64,000 nt of DNA from JAVDCA01 sp963819385 (GTDB lineage Bacteria > Pseudomonadota > Alphaproteobacteria > Rhizobiales > Xanthobacteraceae). The stretch covers positions 2,790,001 through 2,854,000 of the forward strand of contig CAWFVV010000006.1 of assembly GCA_963819385.1 (NCBI GenBank). The letters run 5' to 3'. The notes beneath the pieces were generated by a model, which saw only the letters and a program-made list of their open reading frames with translations, did not search any database and was not told the DNA's origin. Position 1 is the first letter of the stretch. Each line of letters begins with the position of its first letter. A program made the position numbers and the translations under genes. Below, in pieces: positions 45,808 to 54,609 of the stretch.

Positions 45808-46728
45808 ATGCCGTTGCGCCTCGTCTTCATGGGCACGCCCGACTTTGCGGTGCCGACGCTTCTCGAAATCGTCGCGCGCGGGCACGAGGTCGCGGCGGTG
45901 TACACCCGCGCGCCGCGGCCGGCGGGGCGCGGCATGGCGCTGCAACCGAGCCCGGTCGAGCGCGAGGCGCGCCGCTTCGGCATTCCGGTGCTGACGCCGC
46001 AGACGCTCAAGAGCGCCGAGGCCGAGGCGCACTTCCGCGCGCACGCGGCCGATGCGGCAATTGTCGTCGCGTACGGGCTGATCCTACCCAAGCCCATTCT
46101 CGATGCGCCGCGGCTCGGCTGCTTCAACCTGCACGCCTCCGCGTTGCCGCGCTGGCGCGGCGCGGCGCCGATCAACCGCGCCATCATGGCGGGCGACGCC
46201 GCCACGGCCGCGATGGTGATGCGGATGGACGAGGGCCTCGACACCGGACCGGTCGCGATGAGCGAGCGGCTCGCGATCGGCGCCGACATGACGGCCGGCG
46301 ACCTGCACAATGAGCTCGCCCGCCTCGGCGCCGACCTGATGGCGCGGGCGCTCGCGGCGCTGGCGAAGGACGCGCTCGTGCTGACGCCGCAGGCCGCCGT
46401 GGGCGTGAGCTATGCGGCCAAGATCGCCAAGGCCGAGACGCGCATCGACTGGGCGCTGCCGTGGAACGAGGTGCACGACCATTGCCGCGGCCTGTCGCCG
46501 TTTCCCGGCGCCTGGTGCGAGATCGATGGCGCGCGCACGAAGGTGCTGCGCACCACACGCGGCGAGGGATCGGGCGCACCCGGCACGGTGCTCGACGACA
46601 AGCTCACGGTCGCGTGCGGCGGCGGCGCGGTCCGCATTGTGCAATTACAGCGGGCCGGCAAGCAGGCGATGCAGGCGGACGAGTTCTTGCGCGGAACGCC
46701 GGTCGCGCCCGGTCGTGTGCTGCGCTGA
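45808..46728 (+). CDS. fmt: Methionyl-tRNA formyltransferase
   Basis: 306-aa enzyme that formylates initiator Met-tRNA with 10-formyl-THF. The N-terminal formyltransferase domain has VFMGTPDFAVPTLLEIV, NLHASALPRWRGAAPINRAI with the catalytic Asn and His, and MDEGLDTGPV with the catalytic Asp. The C-terminal OB-fold-like domain includes NEVHDHCRGLSPFPGAWCEI. Second gene of def-fmt-truA. Confidence 0.97.
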   Translation: MPLRLVFMGTPDFAVPTLLEIVARGHEVAAVYTRAPRPAGRGMALQPSPVEREARRFGIPVLTPQTLKSAEAEAHFRAHAADAAIVVAYGLILPKPILDAPRLGCFNLHASALPRWRGAAPINRAIMAGDAATAAMVMRMDEGLDTGPVAMSERLAIGADMTAGDLHNELARLGADLMARALAALAKDALVLTPQAAVGVSYAAKIAKAETRIDWALPWNEVHDHCRGLSPFPGAWCEIDGARTKVLRTTRGEGSGAPGTVLDDKLTVACGGGAVRIVQLQRAGKQAMQADEFLRGTPVAPGRVLR

Positions 46729-46745
46729 GCGGGGTCGGGACGATC

Positions 46746-47483
46746 ATGCCGCGCTACAAGCTCACGCTAGAATACGACGGCGCGCCGTTCGTCGGCTGGC
46801 AGATGCAGGACAACGGCCTCTCGGTGCAGGGCGTGCTCACGACCGCGATCGCGGCGTTCTGCGGCGAGAACGTCGCGGTGCAGGGCGCCGGACGCACCGA
46901 TGCGGGCGTGCATGCGCGCGGGCAGGTGGCGCATATCGATCTGGCGAAGAGCTGGGATACCGACACGGTGCGCGATGCCGTCAACGCGCATCTGCGGCCA
47001 CATCCGGTTGCGGTGCTTACGGCCGAGGTCGCGGCGGACGATTTCGACGCGCGGTTCTCGGCACGCAAGCGCCACTATCGCTACCGCATCATCAACCGCC
47101 GCGCCGACCTCGCGCTCGAGCGCCAGCGCGCCTGGCGCATCGGCCGGCCGCTCGACGTCGCCGCCATGCATTGTGCTGCGCAGCGGCTCGTCGGCAAGCA
47201 CGACTTCACGACCTTCCGCGCCGCCGAGTGCCAGGCGAAATCGCCCGTGAAGACGCTCGACCGCCTCGACGTCGCGCATGAGGGCGGCGAAATCCGCGTG
47301 CACGCGTCGGCGCGCTCGTTCCTGCACACGCAGGTGCGCTCGATGGTCGGTTCGCTCGCGCTCGTGGGCGAGGGCCGCTGGTCGGCTGACGATCTCGCCC
47401 ACGCGCTTGCGGCCCGCGACCGCGCCGCCTGCGGCCCGGTGGCGCCGCCGGACGGGCTCTATCTGATGCAGGTCGATTACTGA
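46746..47483 (+). CDS. truA: tRNA pseudouridine(38-40) synthase
   Basis: Pseudouridine synthase of 245 aa acting on the tRNA anticodon arm. The catalytic Asp lies in GAGRTDAGVHARGQ, preceded by LEYDGAPFVGWQ. C-terminal FLHTQVRSMVGSLALVGEGR is also diagnostic. It starts 17 bp after fmt and is last in the def-fmt-truA unit, followed by a weak terminator-like hairpin. Confidence 0.97.
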   Translation: MPRYKLTLEYDGAPFVGWQMQDNGLSVQGVLTTAIAAFCGENVAVQGAGRTDAGVHARGQVAHIDLAKSWDTDTVRDAVNAHLRPHPVAVLTAEVAADDFDARFSARKRHYRYRIINRRADLALERQRAWRIGRPLDVAAMHCAAQRLVGKHDFTTFRAAECQAKSPVKTLDRLDVAHEGGEIRVHASARSFLHTQVRSMVGSLALVGEGRWSADDLAHALAARDRAACGPVAPPDGLYLMQVDY

Positions 47484-47511
47484 CGGGCTCGCCCCTCAGG
47501 CGTCGATCGTC

Positions 47512-47540
47512 GCGCACCTTTGAAATGACTGCGCTTTTTT
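47512..47540 (+). terminator. Weak candidate terminator after truA
   Basis: GCGCA (47512-47516) can pair with TGCGC (47530-47534) around a 13-nt loop, directly followed by six T. The stem is only 5 bp, so termination would be inefficient. Its place 28 bp after the truA stop and the T-run are the reasons to list it. Confidence 0.4.
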
Positions 47541-47577
47541 GAATGCCTCCATTCTGCCAACCGCCTTCAACGCCCTA

Positions 47578-47606
47578 TTGATTAACTCTGTATTACAGAG
47601 TATTCT
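47578..47606 (+). promoter_or_regulatory. Promoter with embedded palindromic operator
   Basis: TTGATT (47578-47583) and TATTCT (47601-47606) stand 17 bp apart. The spacer is filled by ACTCTGTATTACAGAGT (47585-47601), an inverted repeat with perfect 8-bp arms and a single central base. The region is much more A/T-rich than its surroundings. It precedes a three-gene operon whose second gene is a winged-helix regulator, so autorepression by blocking RNA polymerase is the natural reading. Confidence 0.7.
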
Positions 47607-47644
47607 TCCATTTAGAGCACATAGGAGTACATGGGAGACCCGCC

Positions 47645-48184
47645 GTGGAGCTTTCACCCGATGAGGCTGCAAGCGCATTGCGCGACATTGAGACCGCGCA
47701 AAAGCGCAGCGAGACGTTGCGCCGCTATGCGCTGAGCTCGCCGCATCTTGTGCTGTGGGGAATCCTCTGGGTCGTCGGCTACGGCCTCACCGACCTCCTC
47801 CCGCCGCATGGGCGGGCGATCTGGACCGTGATCGTCGCGATCGGGGTGGTCGCGGGATTTACCGCGATGCGCCTGGGCGGTCGCAGTGCCGGATGGCGCT
47901 ACGGTGCGATCGCGCTAACGCTGGTCGGATTCTTCTGCGCCATTTTTGCGGTGCTGTCGCCGGTGAACGGGCGCCAGGTCGCGGCAATCATTCCGCTTGC
48001 GCTGGCGGCCGCCTACATTCTCGTCGGCATCGCGCGCGGCCCGCGCTTCGTCGTCACCGGGCTGGTCGTCGCGGCGCTGACGCTCGCCGGATTCTTCCTG
48101 CTCAAGCAGCACTTCTTCCTGTGGATGGCCGGCGTCGGCGGCGCAGCGCTGATCCTCGCGGGACTGTGGCTCAGGCGGGTCTGA
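47645..48184 (+). CDS. Hypothetical five-helix membrane protein
   Basis: Membrane protein of 179 aa. A charged cytoplasmic N-terminus (SPDEAASALRDIETAQKRSE) is followed by about five helices (near 34-52, 57-75, 85-106, 112-130 and 138-172). GTG 47645 lies after GGGAGACC. I do not recognise a named family. Similar proteins often sit beside small winged-helix regulators, as here (next start 1 bp after the stop). Function unknown. Confidence 0.8.
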   Translation: MELSPDEAASALRDIETAQKRSETLRRYALSSPHLVLWGILWVVGYGLTDLLPPHGRAIWTVIVAIGVVAGFTAMRLGGRSAGWRYGAIALTLVGFFCAIFAVLSPVNGRQVAAIIPLALAAAYILVGIARGPRFVVTGLVVAALTLAGFFLLKQHFFLWMAGVGGAALILAGLWLRRV

Positions 48185-48185
48185 G

Positions 48186-48512
48186 ATGAGCCGCGGCGAC
48201 GACATCATTCACCAGCAGACCAGGTTGCAGATCATGGCGACGCTCCGGGCCCTGCGCGAGGGAGAATCGATCGAATTCACCCGGCTCAAGGCGATCGTGC
48301 AGGCGACCGACGGCAATCTGGGCGCGCACATCGCGACGCTCGAAGGCGCGGGCTACATCCAGGTGACGAAGGACTTCGTCGGCAAACGGCCGCGGACGCG
48401 GGTCGCGCTTACGCGCAATGGACGCAACGCGTTCGCGCACCACGTCGACTACCTGCGCGCCATTCTCGACGGACCTGCCGCGCTCGGCCGGGAAGATGGA
48501 GGGATATCGTGA
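48186..48512 (+). CDS. Small winged-helix transcriptional regulator
   Basis: 108-aa DNA-binding protein of the MarR-like winged-helix type without an effector domain. The recognition helix region is FTRLKAIVQATDGNLGAHIA, followed by LEGAGYIQVTKDFVGKRPRT (wing) and VALTRNGRNAF. It is the probable ligand of the palindrome at 47585-47601. It overlaps the next gene by 4 bp (GTGA). The operon is regulator plus two membrane proteins, a common arrangement in alphaproteobacteria. Confidence 0.88.
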   Translation: MSRGDDIIHQQTRLQIMATLRALREGESIEFTRLKAIVQATDGNLGAHIATLEGAGYIQVTKDFVGKRPRTRVALTRNGRNAFAHHVDYLRAILDGPAALGREDGGIS

Positions 48513-49009
48513 TTGCAAGCTCGATCGGTGCAGCGCATCTCGCGGCCGCCATGGCGGCGCTCGTGCTCGGCGCGGTGGTGATCGGCGTCGCCAAGGGCAC
48601 GCCGTTTCACCGCATGATCGGCGCCGGCTATGTGGCGGCAATGATGATCGTCAACCTGTCCGCGCTCGCGATCTATCGGCTGACCGGCCATTTCGAGGCT
48701 TTCCATGTGCTGGCTCTTCTCAACCTCGCCCTGCTCGCCGGCGGCGTCGTCGCGGCGCTGATCCGCCGGCCGGGCTGGCTGTCGATCCATTATCAATTCA
48801 TGGCGTGGTCCTATGTCGGCCTCTTGGCAGCCACCGGCTCGGAAATCGTCATTCGGCTGGGCACGAAATTCGGCCTCATCGGCGGGCCTTGGCAGATCAT
48901 GGCGGCGGGAGTCGCGGTGGCGGGGCTGGCCACGGCCCTGGGTTTCGTGCTGCTGCCGCGCCTGCGGCGCGGCCAGATGCAGCTCGACAAATCCCATTCG
49001 CCCACGTAG
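48509..49009 (+). CDS. DUF2306-like membrane protein
   Basis: 166-aa integral membrane protein with about four or five helices. The motif HRMIGAGYVAAMMIVNLSAL and the later YQFMAWSYVGLLAATGSEI match the DUF2306 group, where His residues in the membrane have suggested heme or quinone binding but no function is proven. GTG start overlaps the regulator stop. It ends 24 bp before the convergent dapE stop. Confidence 0.78.
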   Translation: MIASSIGAAHLAAAMAALVLGAVVIGVAKGTPFHRMIGAGYVAAMMIVNLSALAIYRLTGHFEAFHVLALLNLALLAGGVVAALIRRPGWLSIHYQFMAWSYVGLLAATGSEIVIRLGTKFGLIGGPWQIMAAGVAVAGLATALGFVLLPRLRRGQMQLDKSHSPT

Positions 49010-49033
49010 CCGACCCAAACACCGTCACGGCCG

Positions 49034-50209
49034 CTATGGATGCCGGTCGGCGAAATACCGCTCGAGTATCCGCCGATAGATCGCGGTCAGCGCGACGAGC
49101 TCTGCGGTCGGCACCCGCTCGTCGACCTTGTGCATGGTCTGGTTGGCGAGCCCGAACTCGATCACCGGGCAATAATCCTTGATGAAGCGTGCGTCCGAGG
49201 TGCCGCCGGAGGTCGACAATTCGGGCGTGCGCCCGGTCACGTCCCGGATGGTCGTGCTGACAAGATCGACGAACGGGCCGGGCTGCGTAAGAAAGACGTC
49301 GCCGTTTCCCCGCTCCCACTCGATGCGCCAGCGGATACGATCCGCCGCGGCAGCGGCGAGGTGCCGCTCGATCAGCGCGCGCAGGCTCTCGCGGGTGTGG
49401 CAGTCGTTGTAGCGGATGTTGAAGCGCGCGCGCGCCTCGGCCGGAATGACGTTTACGGTCTTGTTGCCGACGTCGACCGAGGTGAACTCGAGATTGGACG
49501 GATCGAAATGCGCGTTGCCGTGGTCGAGCGGCTCGGCCATCAGCGCGCTCATCAGCGTCACGAGCCCGCGCACCGGATTGTCGGCGAGCGCCGGATAGGC
49601 GACGTGGCCTTGCGTGCCCGTGACGATCAACGTGCCGTTCTGCGAGCCGCGCCGGCCGATCTTGATCATGTCGCCGAGCGCCTGCGGATTGGTCGGCTCG
49701 CCCAGGATGCAGTGATCGAATTTCTCGCCACGCGCCGCCGCCCAGGCGAGCAGCTTGACGGTGCCGTTGATGCCGATGCCCTCCTCGTCGCCGGTGATGA
49801 GGAAGGAGATCGAGCCCTTCGGCTCGCCGCCGCACGCCGCCACGTAGTCGAGCACGGCCGCGACCTTGCAGGCGATCGCGCCCTTCATGTCGGCGGCGCC
49901 GCGGCCGTAGAGCATGCCGTCGGCGACATCGGCCGCGAACGGCGGATGCGTCCACGTGCCCTCGTCACCGGGCGGCACCACGTCGGTGTGGCCCGCAAAC
50001 ACGAGATGGGGGGCGGCCGCGCCGATGTGGGCGTAGAGGTTTTCCACGTCGTCGGCGCCCGGCTCGCGGAAGGTGACGCGCTCGACCGCGAAGCCTGCGC
50101 GTTTCAGGGCGCCTTCGAGCACACCGAGCGCCCCGCCCTCCGCCGGCGTCACCGACGGGCAGCGGATCAGGTCGCGGGCGAGTGCAAGCGGGTCGGCCGG
50201 GAGCTTCAT
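49034..50209 (-). CDS. dapE: Succinyl-diaminopimelate desuccinylase
   Basis: Di-zinc M20 hydrolase of 391 aa that releases LL-diaminopimelate for lysine and peptidoglycan. Motifs in order: FAGHTDVVPPGDEGTW (metal His and Asp), GRGAADMKGAIA (bridging Asp), ITGDEEGIG (catalytic Glu pair), and GGTSDARFI, which is diagnostic for DapE against ArgE. FGLANQTMHKVDE holds the last metal His. It forms a minus-strand unit with the DUF805 gene and dapD. Confidence 0.96.
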   Translation of the reverse strand: MKLPADPLALARDLIRCPSVTPAEGGALGVLEGALKRAGFAVERVTFREPGADDVENLYAHIGAAAPHLVFAGHTDVVPPGDEGTWTHPPFAADVADGMLYGRGAADMKGAIACKVAAVLDYVAACGGEPKGSISFLITGDEEGIGINGTVKLLAWAAARGEKFDHCILGEPTNPQALGDMIKIGRRGSQNGTLIVTGTQGHVAYPALADNPVRGLVTLMSALMAEPLDHGNAHFDPSNLEFTSVDVGNKTVNVIPAEARARFNIRYNDCHTRESLRALIERHLAAAAADRIRWRIEWERGNGDVFLTQPGPFVDLVSTTIRDVTGRTPELSTSGGTSDARFIKDYCPVIEFGLANQTMHKVDERVPTAELVALTAIYRRILERYFADRHP

Positions 50210-50256
50210 GCACCCGGCTTTAGCGAGCCGCCCTCGTGCGCGTCAACGCGGCGACG

Positions 50257-50697
50257 TCAGGCCGGCTGCTGCGCCATGCCGCCGAGCGGATCGGGGCCAT
50301 ACTGGTTCGGGCCGACGGTGCCGCGCAGGCAGCCGATCTCGACGAATCCCCAGATGGAGATGGCGAATCCACCCAGCGCCAGGATCGCGCCCGCTCCGCC
50401 TATTTGCTGCCCGATCTGACTGAGGATCGACGGTACGAAGTAGAACAGCAAGATCCACCAGCCGCTCTTGTCACGGTCGTGGAGCCGCTTGATGCCGATC
50501 GCAAGGCCCGAGATCAGCGCCGGAATGCCGACGACGACGAAAACGATGATGCCGACCCATAAGTTCACGCCGTATATCAGCGCGGCTCCGATCGCGAGCG
50601 CCACGAGCCAGATGACTAACCAGATCAGCGCGGCGATCCAGTACTTGGCCCGATTGATGCGGCCGTCGAACGAGAACAGGAGATTGCGGTAGTCCAT
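50257..50697 (-). CDS. DUF805 family membrane protein
   Basis: 146-aa membrane protein of the DUF805 family. The N-terminal signature is FDGRINRAKYWIAALIWL. Paired helices at about 18-60 are followed by GIKRLHDRDKSGWWILLFYF, the family core, and a last helix ending EIGCLRGTVGPNQYGPDP. ATG 50697 has GGGGGGA four to ten bases upstream. Function unknown. It lies between dapE and dapD, where its presence is conserved in some Rhizobiales, from memory. Confidence 0.88.
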   Translation of the reverse strand: MDYRNLLFSFDGRINRAKYWIAALIWLVIWLVALAIGAALIYGVNLWVGIIVFVVVGIPALISGLAIGIKRLHDRDKSGWWILLFYFVPSILSQIGQQIGGAGAILALGGFAISIWGFVEIGCLRGTVGPNQYGPDPLGGMAQQPA

Positions 50698-50756
50698 TTT
50701 ATCCCCCCAACAAGCTGCTTCACTGCCCGATATCTGAGCACGTCCGGCCGCAACAC

Positions 50757-51602
50757 TCAATCCCGCAGGAGTTCGTTGATGCTGGTCTTGGCACGGGTCT
50801 TCTCGTCGACCCGCTTGACAATCACGGCGCAGTAAAGGCCGGGGCCGGGAGAGCCGTCGCGCATCGGCTTGCCGGGCATCGTGCCGGGCACCACCACCGA
50901 ATAGGCCGGCACCTCGCCCTGGAAGATTTCCCCGGTGTCGCGGTCGACGATCTTGGTGGAGGCGCCGATGAACACGCCCATGGATAGCACCGAGCCGGTG
51001 CGCACCACGACGCCCTCGGCCACTTCCGAGCGCGCGCCGATGAAGCAGTTGTCCTCGATGATCACCGGCCCGGCCTGCAGCGGCTCGAGCACGCCGCCGA
51101 TGCCGGCGCCACCCGAGATGTGGCAGTTCTTGCCGATCTGCGCGCACGAGCCGACGGTCGCCCAGGTGTCGACCATGGTGCCGGAATCGACATAGGCGCC
51201 GAGGTTGACGAAGGAGGGCATCAGCACGACGTTGGGCGCGATGTACGCGGAGCGGCGCACCACGCAGCCCGGCACCGCGCGGAAGCCGGCGGCGCGGAAA
51301 CGGTTGTCGCCCCAGCCGTCGAACTTCGACGGCACCTTGTCCCACCACGCCGCCTTGCCGGGGCCGCCGTCGATGACGTCCATGTCGTTGAGGCGGAACG
51401 ACAGCAGCACGGCCTTCTTGAGCCACTGGTTCACGTGCCAGGAGTTGTCGGCCTGGCGCTCGGCGACGCGCGCCTCGCCACGGTCGAGCAGGTCCAGCGC
51501 GGTGTCGACGGCCTCGCGCACCGGGCCCTTGGTCGAAGGGCCGACGTCGTTGCGCTGCTCGAATGCAGCATCGATGGTCTTGGCAAGCCCGGCGTCAGCC
51601 AT
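50757..51602 (-). CDS. dapD: Tetrahydrodipicolinate N-succinyltransferase
   Basis: Trimeric left-handed beta-helix acyltransferase of 281 aa, the step before DapC and DapE in the succinylase branch of diaminopimelate synthesis. Hexapeptide repeats run from about residue 110 to 230 (VVRRSAYIAPNVVLMPSFVN; DSGTMVDTWATVGSCAQIGK; GGVLEPLQAGPVIIEDNCFI). An N-terminal helical domain comes first. It is the first gene of the minus-strand unit and is divergent from higA. Confidence 0.96.
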   Translation of the reverse strand: MADAGLAKTIDAAFEQRNDVGPSTKGPVREAVDTALDLLDRGEARVAERQADNSWHVNQWLKKAVLLSFRLNDMDVIDGGPGKAAWWDKVPSKFDGWGDNRFRAAGFRAVPGCVVRRSAYIAPNVVLMPSFVNLGAYVDSGTMVDTWATVGSCAQIGKNCHISGGAGIGGVLEPLQAGPVIIEDNCFIGARSEVAEGVVVRTGSVLSMGVFIGASTKIVDRDTGEIFQGEVPAYSVVVPGTMPGKPMRDGSPGPGLYCAVIVKRVDEKTRAKTSINELLRD

Positions 51603-51750
51603 GTCGGAACCCCTTGATCGGCGGCGGTTTGTCGGGGGAAGGCGCGGCCGAGTTAAGCCGCGCGGCTTCGCTGAAATAGGACCGGAGGAAGGGTATATTG
51701 GCTGCTTGCCGATGGCACCTCTTCCCTATGAGCCGCGGAGGGTCTGAGCA

Positions 51751-52080
51751 GTGCGGAAATCGCGGACTGCAACACGCCACACGACGACCGGGAAGCGCGT
51801 CACGACGCATCCGGGCGAAGTGCTGAGCGAGGAGTTTCTCAAGCCGCTCGGCATGTCGGTGAATGCGCTCGCGATGGCGCTGCGCGTTCCGGCGACACGC
51901 ATCGGCGCGATCGTCAAGGGCGAACGGTCCGTGACGGGGGACACCGCCCTGCGGCTGGCGCGGTTCTTTGGGACGAGCCCCGAGTTCTGGATGTCCATGC
52001 AGGCAACGCACGACTTGACCAAGGCCCGTCGGGAGCGCGGAGCAACGATCGAGCGCGACGTGCGGCCGAGGGCGGCGTAG
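51751..52080 (+). CDS. higA: HigA-type antitoxin, orphan
   Basis: Cro/C1-type helix-turn-helix protein of 109 aa. HPGEVLSEEFLKPLGMSVNA is the HigA/VapI opening, and TGDTALRLARFFGTSPEFWM is the family C-terminal half. GTG 51751 follows GGAGGG by eight bases. HigA normally follows a higB toxin, but the 148 bp to the divergent dapD start contain no toxin frame and the next gene is unrelated. It may be a solitary regulator or a leftover antitoxin. Confidence 0.87.
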   Translation: MRKSRTATRHTTTGKRVTTHPGEVLSEEFLKPLGMSVNALAMALRVPATRIGAIVKGERSVTGDTALRLARFFGTSPEFWMSMQATHDLTKARRERGATIERDVRPRAA

Positions 52081-52101
52081 TGGTGGCCCGGTCGATTGAC
52101 G

Positions 52102-53076
52102 TCAGGTCGGCTTGAGGCCGGCCGCCTTCACGACCTTCACCCACTTGGCGATGTCGTCGGCGATCAGCTTGCCGAGGTCGGATGGCGGCCCGGGCGGCAG
52201 CACGATGCCGCCGAGATCGGCAAGCCGGCCCTTGATGGTCTCATCGCTGATCGCGCTGTTGATCTGGCGGTTGAGGATGTCGATCGCGGCGGGCGGCGTC
52301 TGCGCCGGAACGCCGAAGCCAATCCAGGCGCTGGCCTCGTAGCCGGGCACGAACTCGTTCAAGGGCGCGAGGTCGGGCAGCACGGCGGCGCGGGTCGCGG
52401 TCGTGATCGCGAGCGGCCGCAGGCGGCCGGCGCGGATATGCGGGATCGACGAGGGCGTCACGTCGAACATCACCTGCACCTGTCCAGCGAGGAGATCGAC
52501 GAGTGCCGGCGTCGAGCCACGGTAGGGCACGTGCACCATGTCGACGCCGGTCAGCACCTTGAACAGCTCGCCCGCGAGATGCTGCGGACCGCCCTGCCCG
52601 GCCGACGCCATGTTGACCTTGCCGGGATTGGCCTTCGCGTATGCGATAAACTCCGGCACGGTCTTCGCCGGAAACGACGGGTTCACCTCCATGACGAGCG
52701 GCACGCGGAAGATGCCAGCGACCGGCGCGATGGCGGTTACGAAATCCATCTTGTTGTAGAGCGCGGCATTGATCGTGTTCTGCGCGTTCACGAGCAGCAT
52801 CGTGTAGCCGTCGGGCGGCGCGTGCTCGACAAACTCGGTCGCGATGTTGCCGCCCGCGCCCGGCCGGTCCTCGACGATGAACTGCTGGCCAAGCCGCTCG
52901 GAGAGCCGCTGCCCGATCAGACGCGCCGTGATGTCGGACGAGCTGCCCGGGGCCTGGCCGACGATCATGTGCACGGGACGCGCCGGGTAGGTCTCGGCGC
53001 GGGCGAGCCTCGGCAAGGCCGGCGACGCAAGCGCGGCGCCGGCGAGTTGCAAAAATTGGCGGCGATGATGGGGCAT
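52102..53076 (-). CDS. Bug/TctC-family solute-binding protein
   Basis: Periplasmic receptor of 324 aa for a tripartite tricarboxylate transporter. The twin-arginine-like leader (HHRRQFLQLAGAAL) ends near RLARAE. The mature start is YPARPVHMIVGQAPGSSSDI, where the usual PFxPGG is replaced by GQAPGSS, a variant seen in part of the family. APPDGYTMLLV is the ligand-loop signature. No membrane subunits nearby. Divergent from another Bug gene across 312 bp. Confidence 0.9.
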   Translation of the reverse strand: MPHHRRQFLQLAGAALASPALPRLARAETYPARPVHMIVGQAPGSSSDITARLIGQRLSERLGQQFIVEDRPGAGGNIATEFVEHAPPDGYTMLLVNAQNTINAALYNKMDFVTAIAPVAGIFRVPLVMEVNPSFPAKTVPEFIAYAKANPGKVNMASAGQGGPQHLAGELFKVLTGVDMVHVPYRGSTPALVDLLAGQVQVMFDVTPSSIPHIRAGRLRPLAITTATRAAVLPDLAPLNEFVPGYEASAWIGFGVPAQTPPAAIDILNRQINSAISDETIKGRLADLGGIVLPPGPPSDLGKLIADDIAKWVKVVKAAGLKPT

Positions 53077-53388
53077 GCGGATATCCTCGGAAGATGTCAG
53101 ACGGCCTCGAGCGACCGGGGTTTTTGATGGTGCATCACGCTACATGAGGACGACGCCGACGCAAATGCGGCACCGGCGTTGCATCGGTGAGCCGGCTGCA
53201 GGTAACAACGGGCCGTACCCCACCTGGAACATCAGGCTCGCGGCGGCCGGGCGTAGGAAAAGCTGTGCGGCCTGACGTGGAGCTGCGCTGGCGCGGCCGC
53301 CGTTTTGCTATATCGTTGGAGCTGCTGATCTGACGCAATAAGAACGCTCGCCCACGACGAGGTTGCGAGCCTGTATCGCGGGGAAACG
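53077..53388. other. Divergent intergenic region between two Bug genes
   Basis: A 312-bp region with no credible gene. It contains no clear inverted repeat longer than a few bases and no T-run. It must supply promoters in both directions. Close to the plus-strand start GGGGAAAC serves as ribosome site (53380-53387). Confidence 0.35.
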
Positions 53389-54378
53389 ATGGCCGTGAGA
53401 ACGATCGTGCGGATTCTGTGCGCGGCGATCGTCTGCTGCCTGATCCACGTCGCGGCCACTGCCGACGAATACGCCTCCCGCCCCGTCAACCTCATCGTGC
53501 CCTTCACGCCGGGCGGCAGCGTCGACTTCGTCGCGCGGCTGCTCGCCCCGAAACTGTCCGAGCGACTCAAGCAGCCCGTGGTGGTGATCAACGTGCCGGG
53601 CGGGTCGGGGGCGATCGCGACCATGCGCCTCATCAATGCGGCGCCGGACGGCTACACGCTCGAGGTGGTCACGCCGCGCGAGCTGAGCACAATCAAGCTC
53701 ATCAATCCGAACGTCACGTTCGACGCCGAGCGCGACCTCGCCCATATCGGGCTCGTTGCGCGCTCACCGATCGTCATCGTCGGCGGCGACACGGTGCGGG
53801 ACGCCAGCACGCTCGATGACCTGATCGCGCTCGCCCGCAAGCGGCCTGGGCAATTGACCTATGCGACCTCCGGCGTCGGCTCGCCCCAGCATCTGCTCGG
53901 CGAGCTCCTGAAATTGCGCACCGGCGCCGACATGGTTCACGTGCCGTTTTCCGGCGGCACCGGCGGCGTGCTCGAGGTGCTGGGCGGGCATGTCGACCTC
54001 TCGATCGTGACGCTGTCGAGCGCTCTCGCATACATCAAGTCGGAAAAGCTGCGGGCGTTCGGCATCGCGGAGCCGAAGCGCTCGCCCTTCGCGCCCGATA
54101 TCCCGGCACTCGCCGAACGGCAGGGGCTCCGCGACGTCGACATGGGCATCTGGTACGGCCTGGTGGCGCCGGCCAAGACTTCGCCCGCCATCGTCGCGCG
54201 GCTCAATCGTTATATCGGCGAAGCCCTGCAGGATCCGCAGGTGATCGCCAAGCTGCAGGAACAGAAGATCGCCGTGATCGGTGGCTCGCCAGCGGATTTC
54301 GAGGCGTATGCGCGCCACGATGCCGCCTGGTATCGCAACATCGTGGCGACCGCACACATCAAGATCAACTCGAACTGA
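53389..54378 (+). CDS. Bug/TctC-family solute-binding protein
   Basis: Periplasmic receptor of 329 aa. A signal peptide (residues 1-24, ending ATADE) is followed by YASRPVNLIVPFTPGGSVDF, the classic Bug opening. NAAPDGYTLEVV and MVHVPFSGGTGGVLEVLGGH are further family motifs. Its C-terminus NIVATAHIKINSN is found again, diverged, 1.5 kb downstream past a flavoprotein gene. Ligand unknown. Confidence 0.92.
   Translation: MAVRTIVRILCAAIVCCLIHVAATADEYASRPVNLIVPFTPGGSVDFVARLLAPKLSERLKQPVVVINVPGGSGAIATMRLINAAPDGYTLEVVTPRELSTIKLINPNVTFDAERDLAHIGLVARSPIVIVGGDTVRDASTLDDLIALARKRPGQLTYATSGVGSPQHLLGELLKLRTGADMVHVPFSGGTGGVLEVLGGHVDLSIVTLSSALAYIKSEKLRAFGIAEPKRSPFAPDIPALAERQGLRDVDMGIWYGLVAPAKTSPAIVARLNRYIGEALQDPQVIAKLQEQKIAVIGGSPADFEAYARHDAAWYRNIVATAHIKINSN
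54337..54378 (+). repeat. Tail repeat, copy 1 (end of Bug gene)
   Basis: The last 42 bp of the Bug gene match 55866-55907 at 34 of 42 positions. Both copies are in the same orientation and both encode N-[IL]-VATAHI-[KR]-IN. The flavoprotein gene lies between them. Confidence 0.7.
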
Positions 54379-54609
54379 CGGCTCCAACGCCCATTGATCG
54401 CTCGTTGGCTTGCGCCTTCCGGGACGGTGATCCGGCGGCGTCAAGATCGCGTCGGGCGATTTGCCCGACGGGAAAAACCTCGCCGTACATCACGCAAATC
54501 AGCATGCGCCCGGACATGACCGTGTTGACGCGCACGAGCACCGCTACCGGTGCGCCGACCCCGGAATCAGAGCGATCATGCAGCGCCGCCTGCCAGCCGT
54601 TGCCTAGAA

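Noticed and set aside
51205..51747. Plus-strand open frame ending just before higA, considered as a higB toxin
   Set aside because: Its translation is mostly the antisense of dapD, and the part past 51603 shows none of the HigB/RelE motifs.
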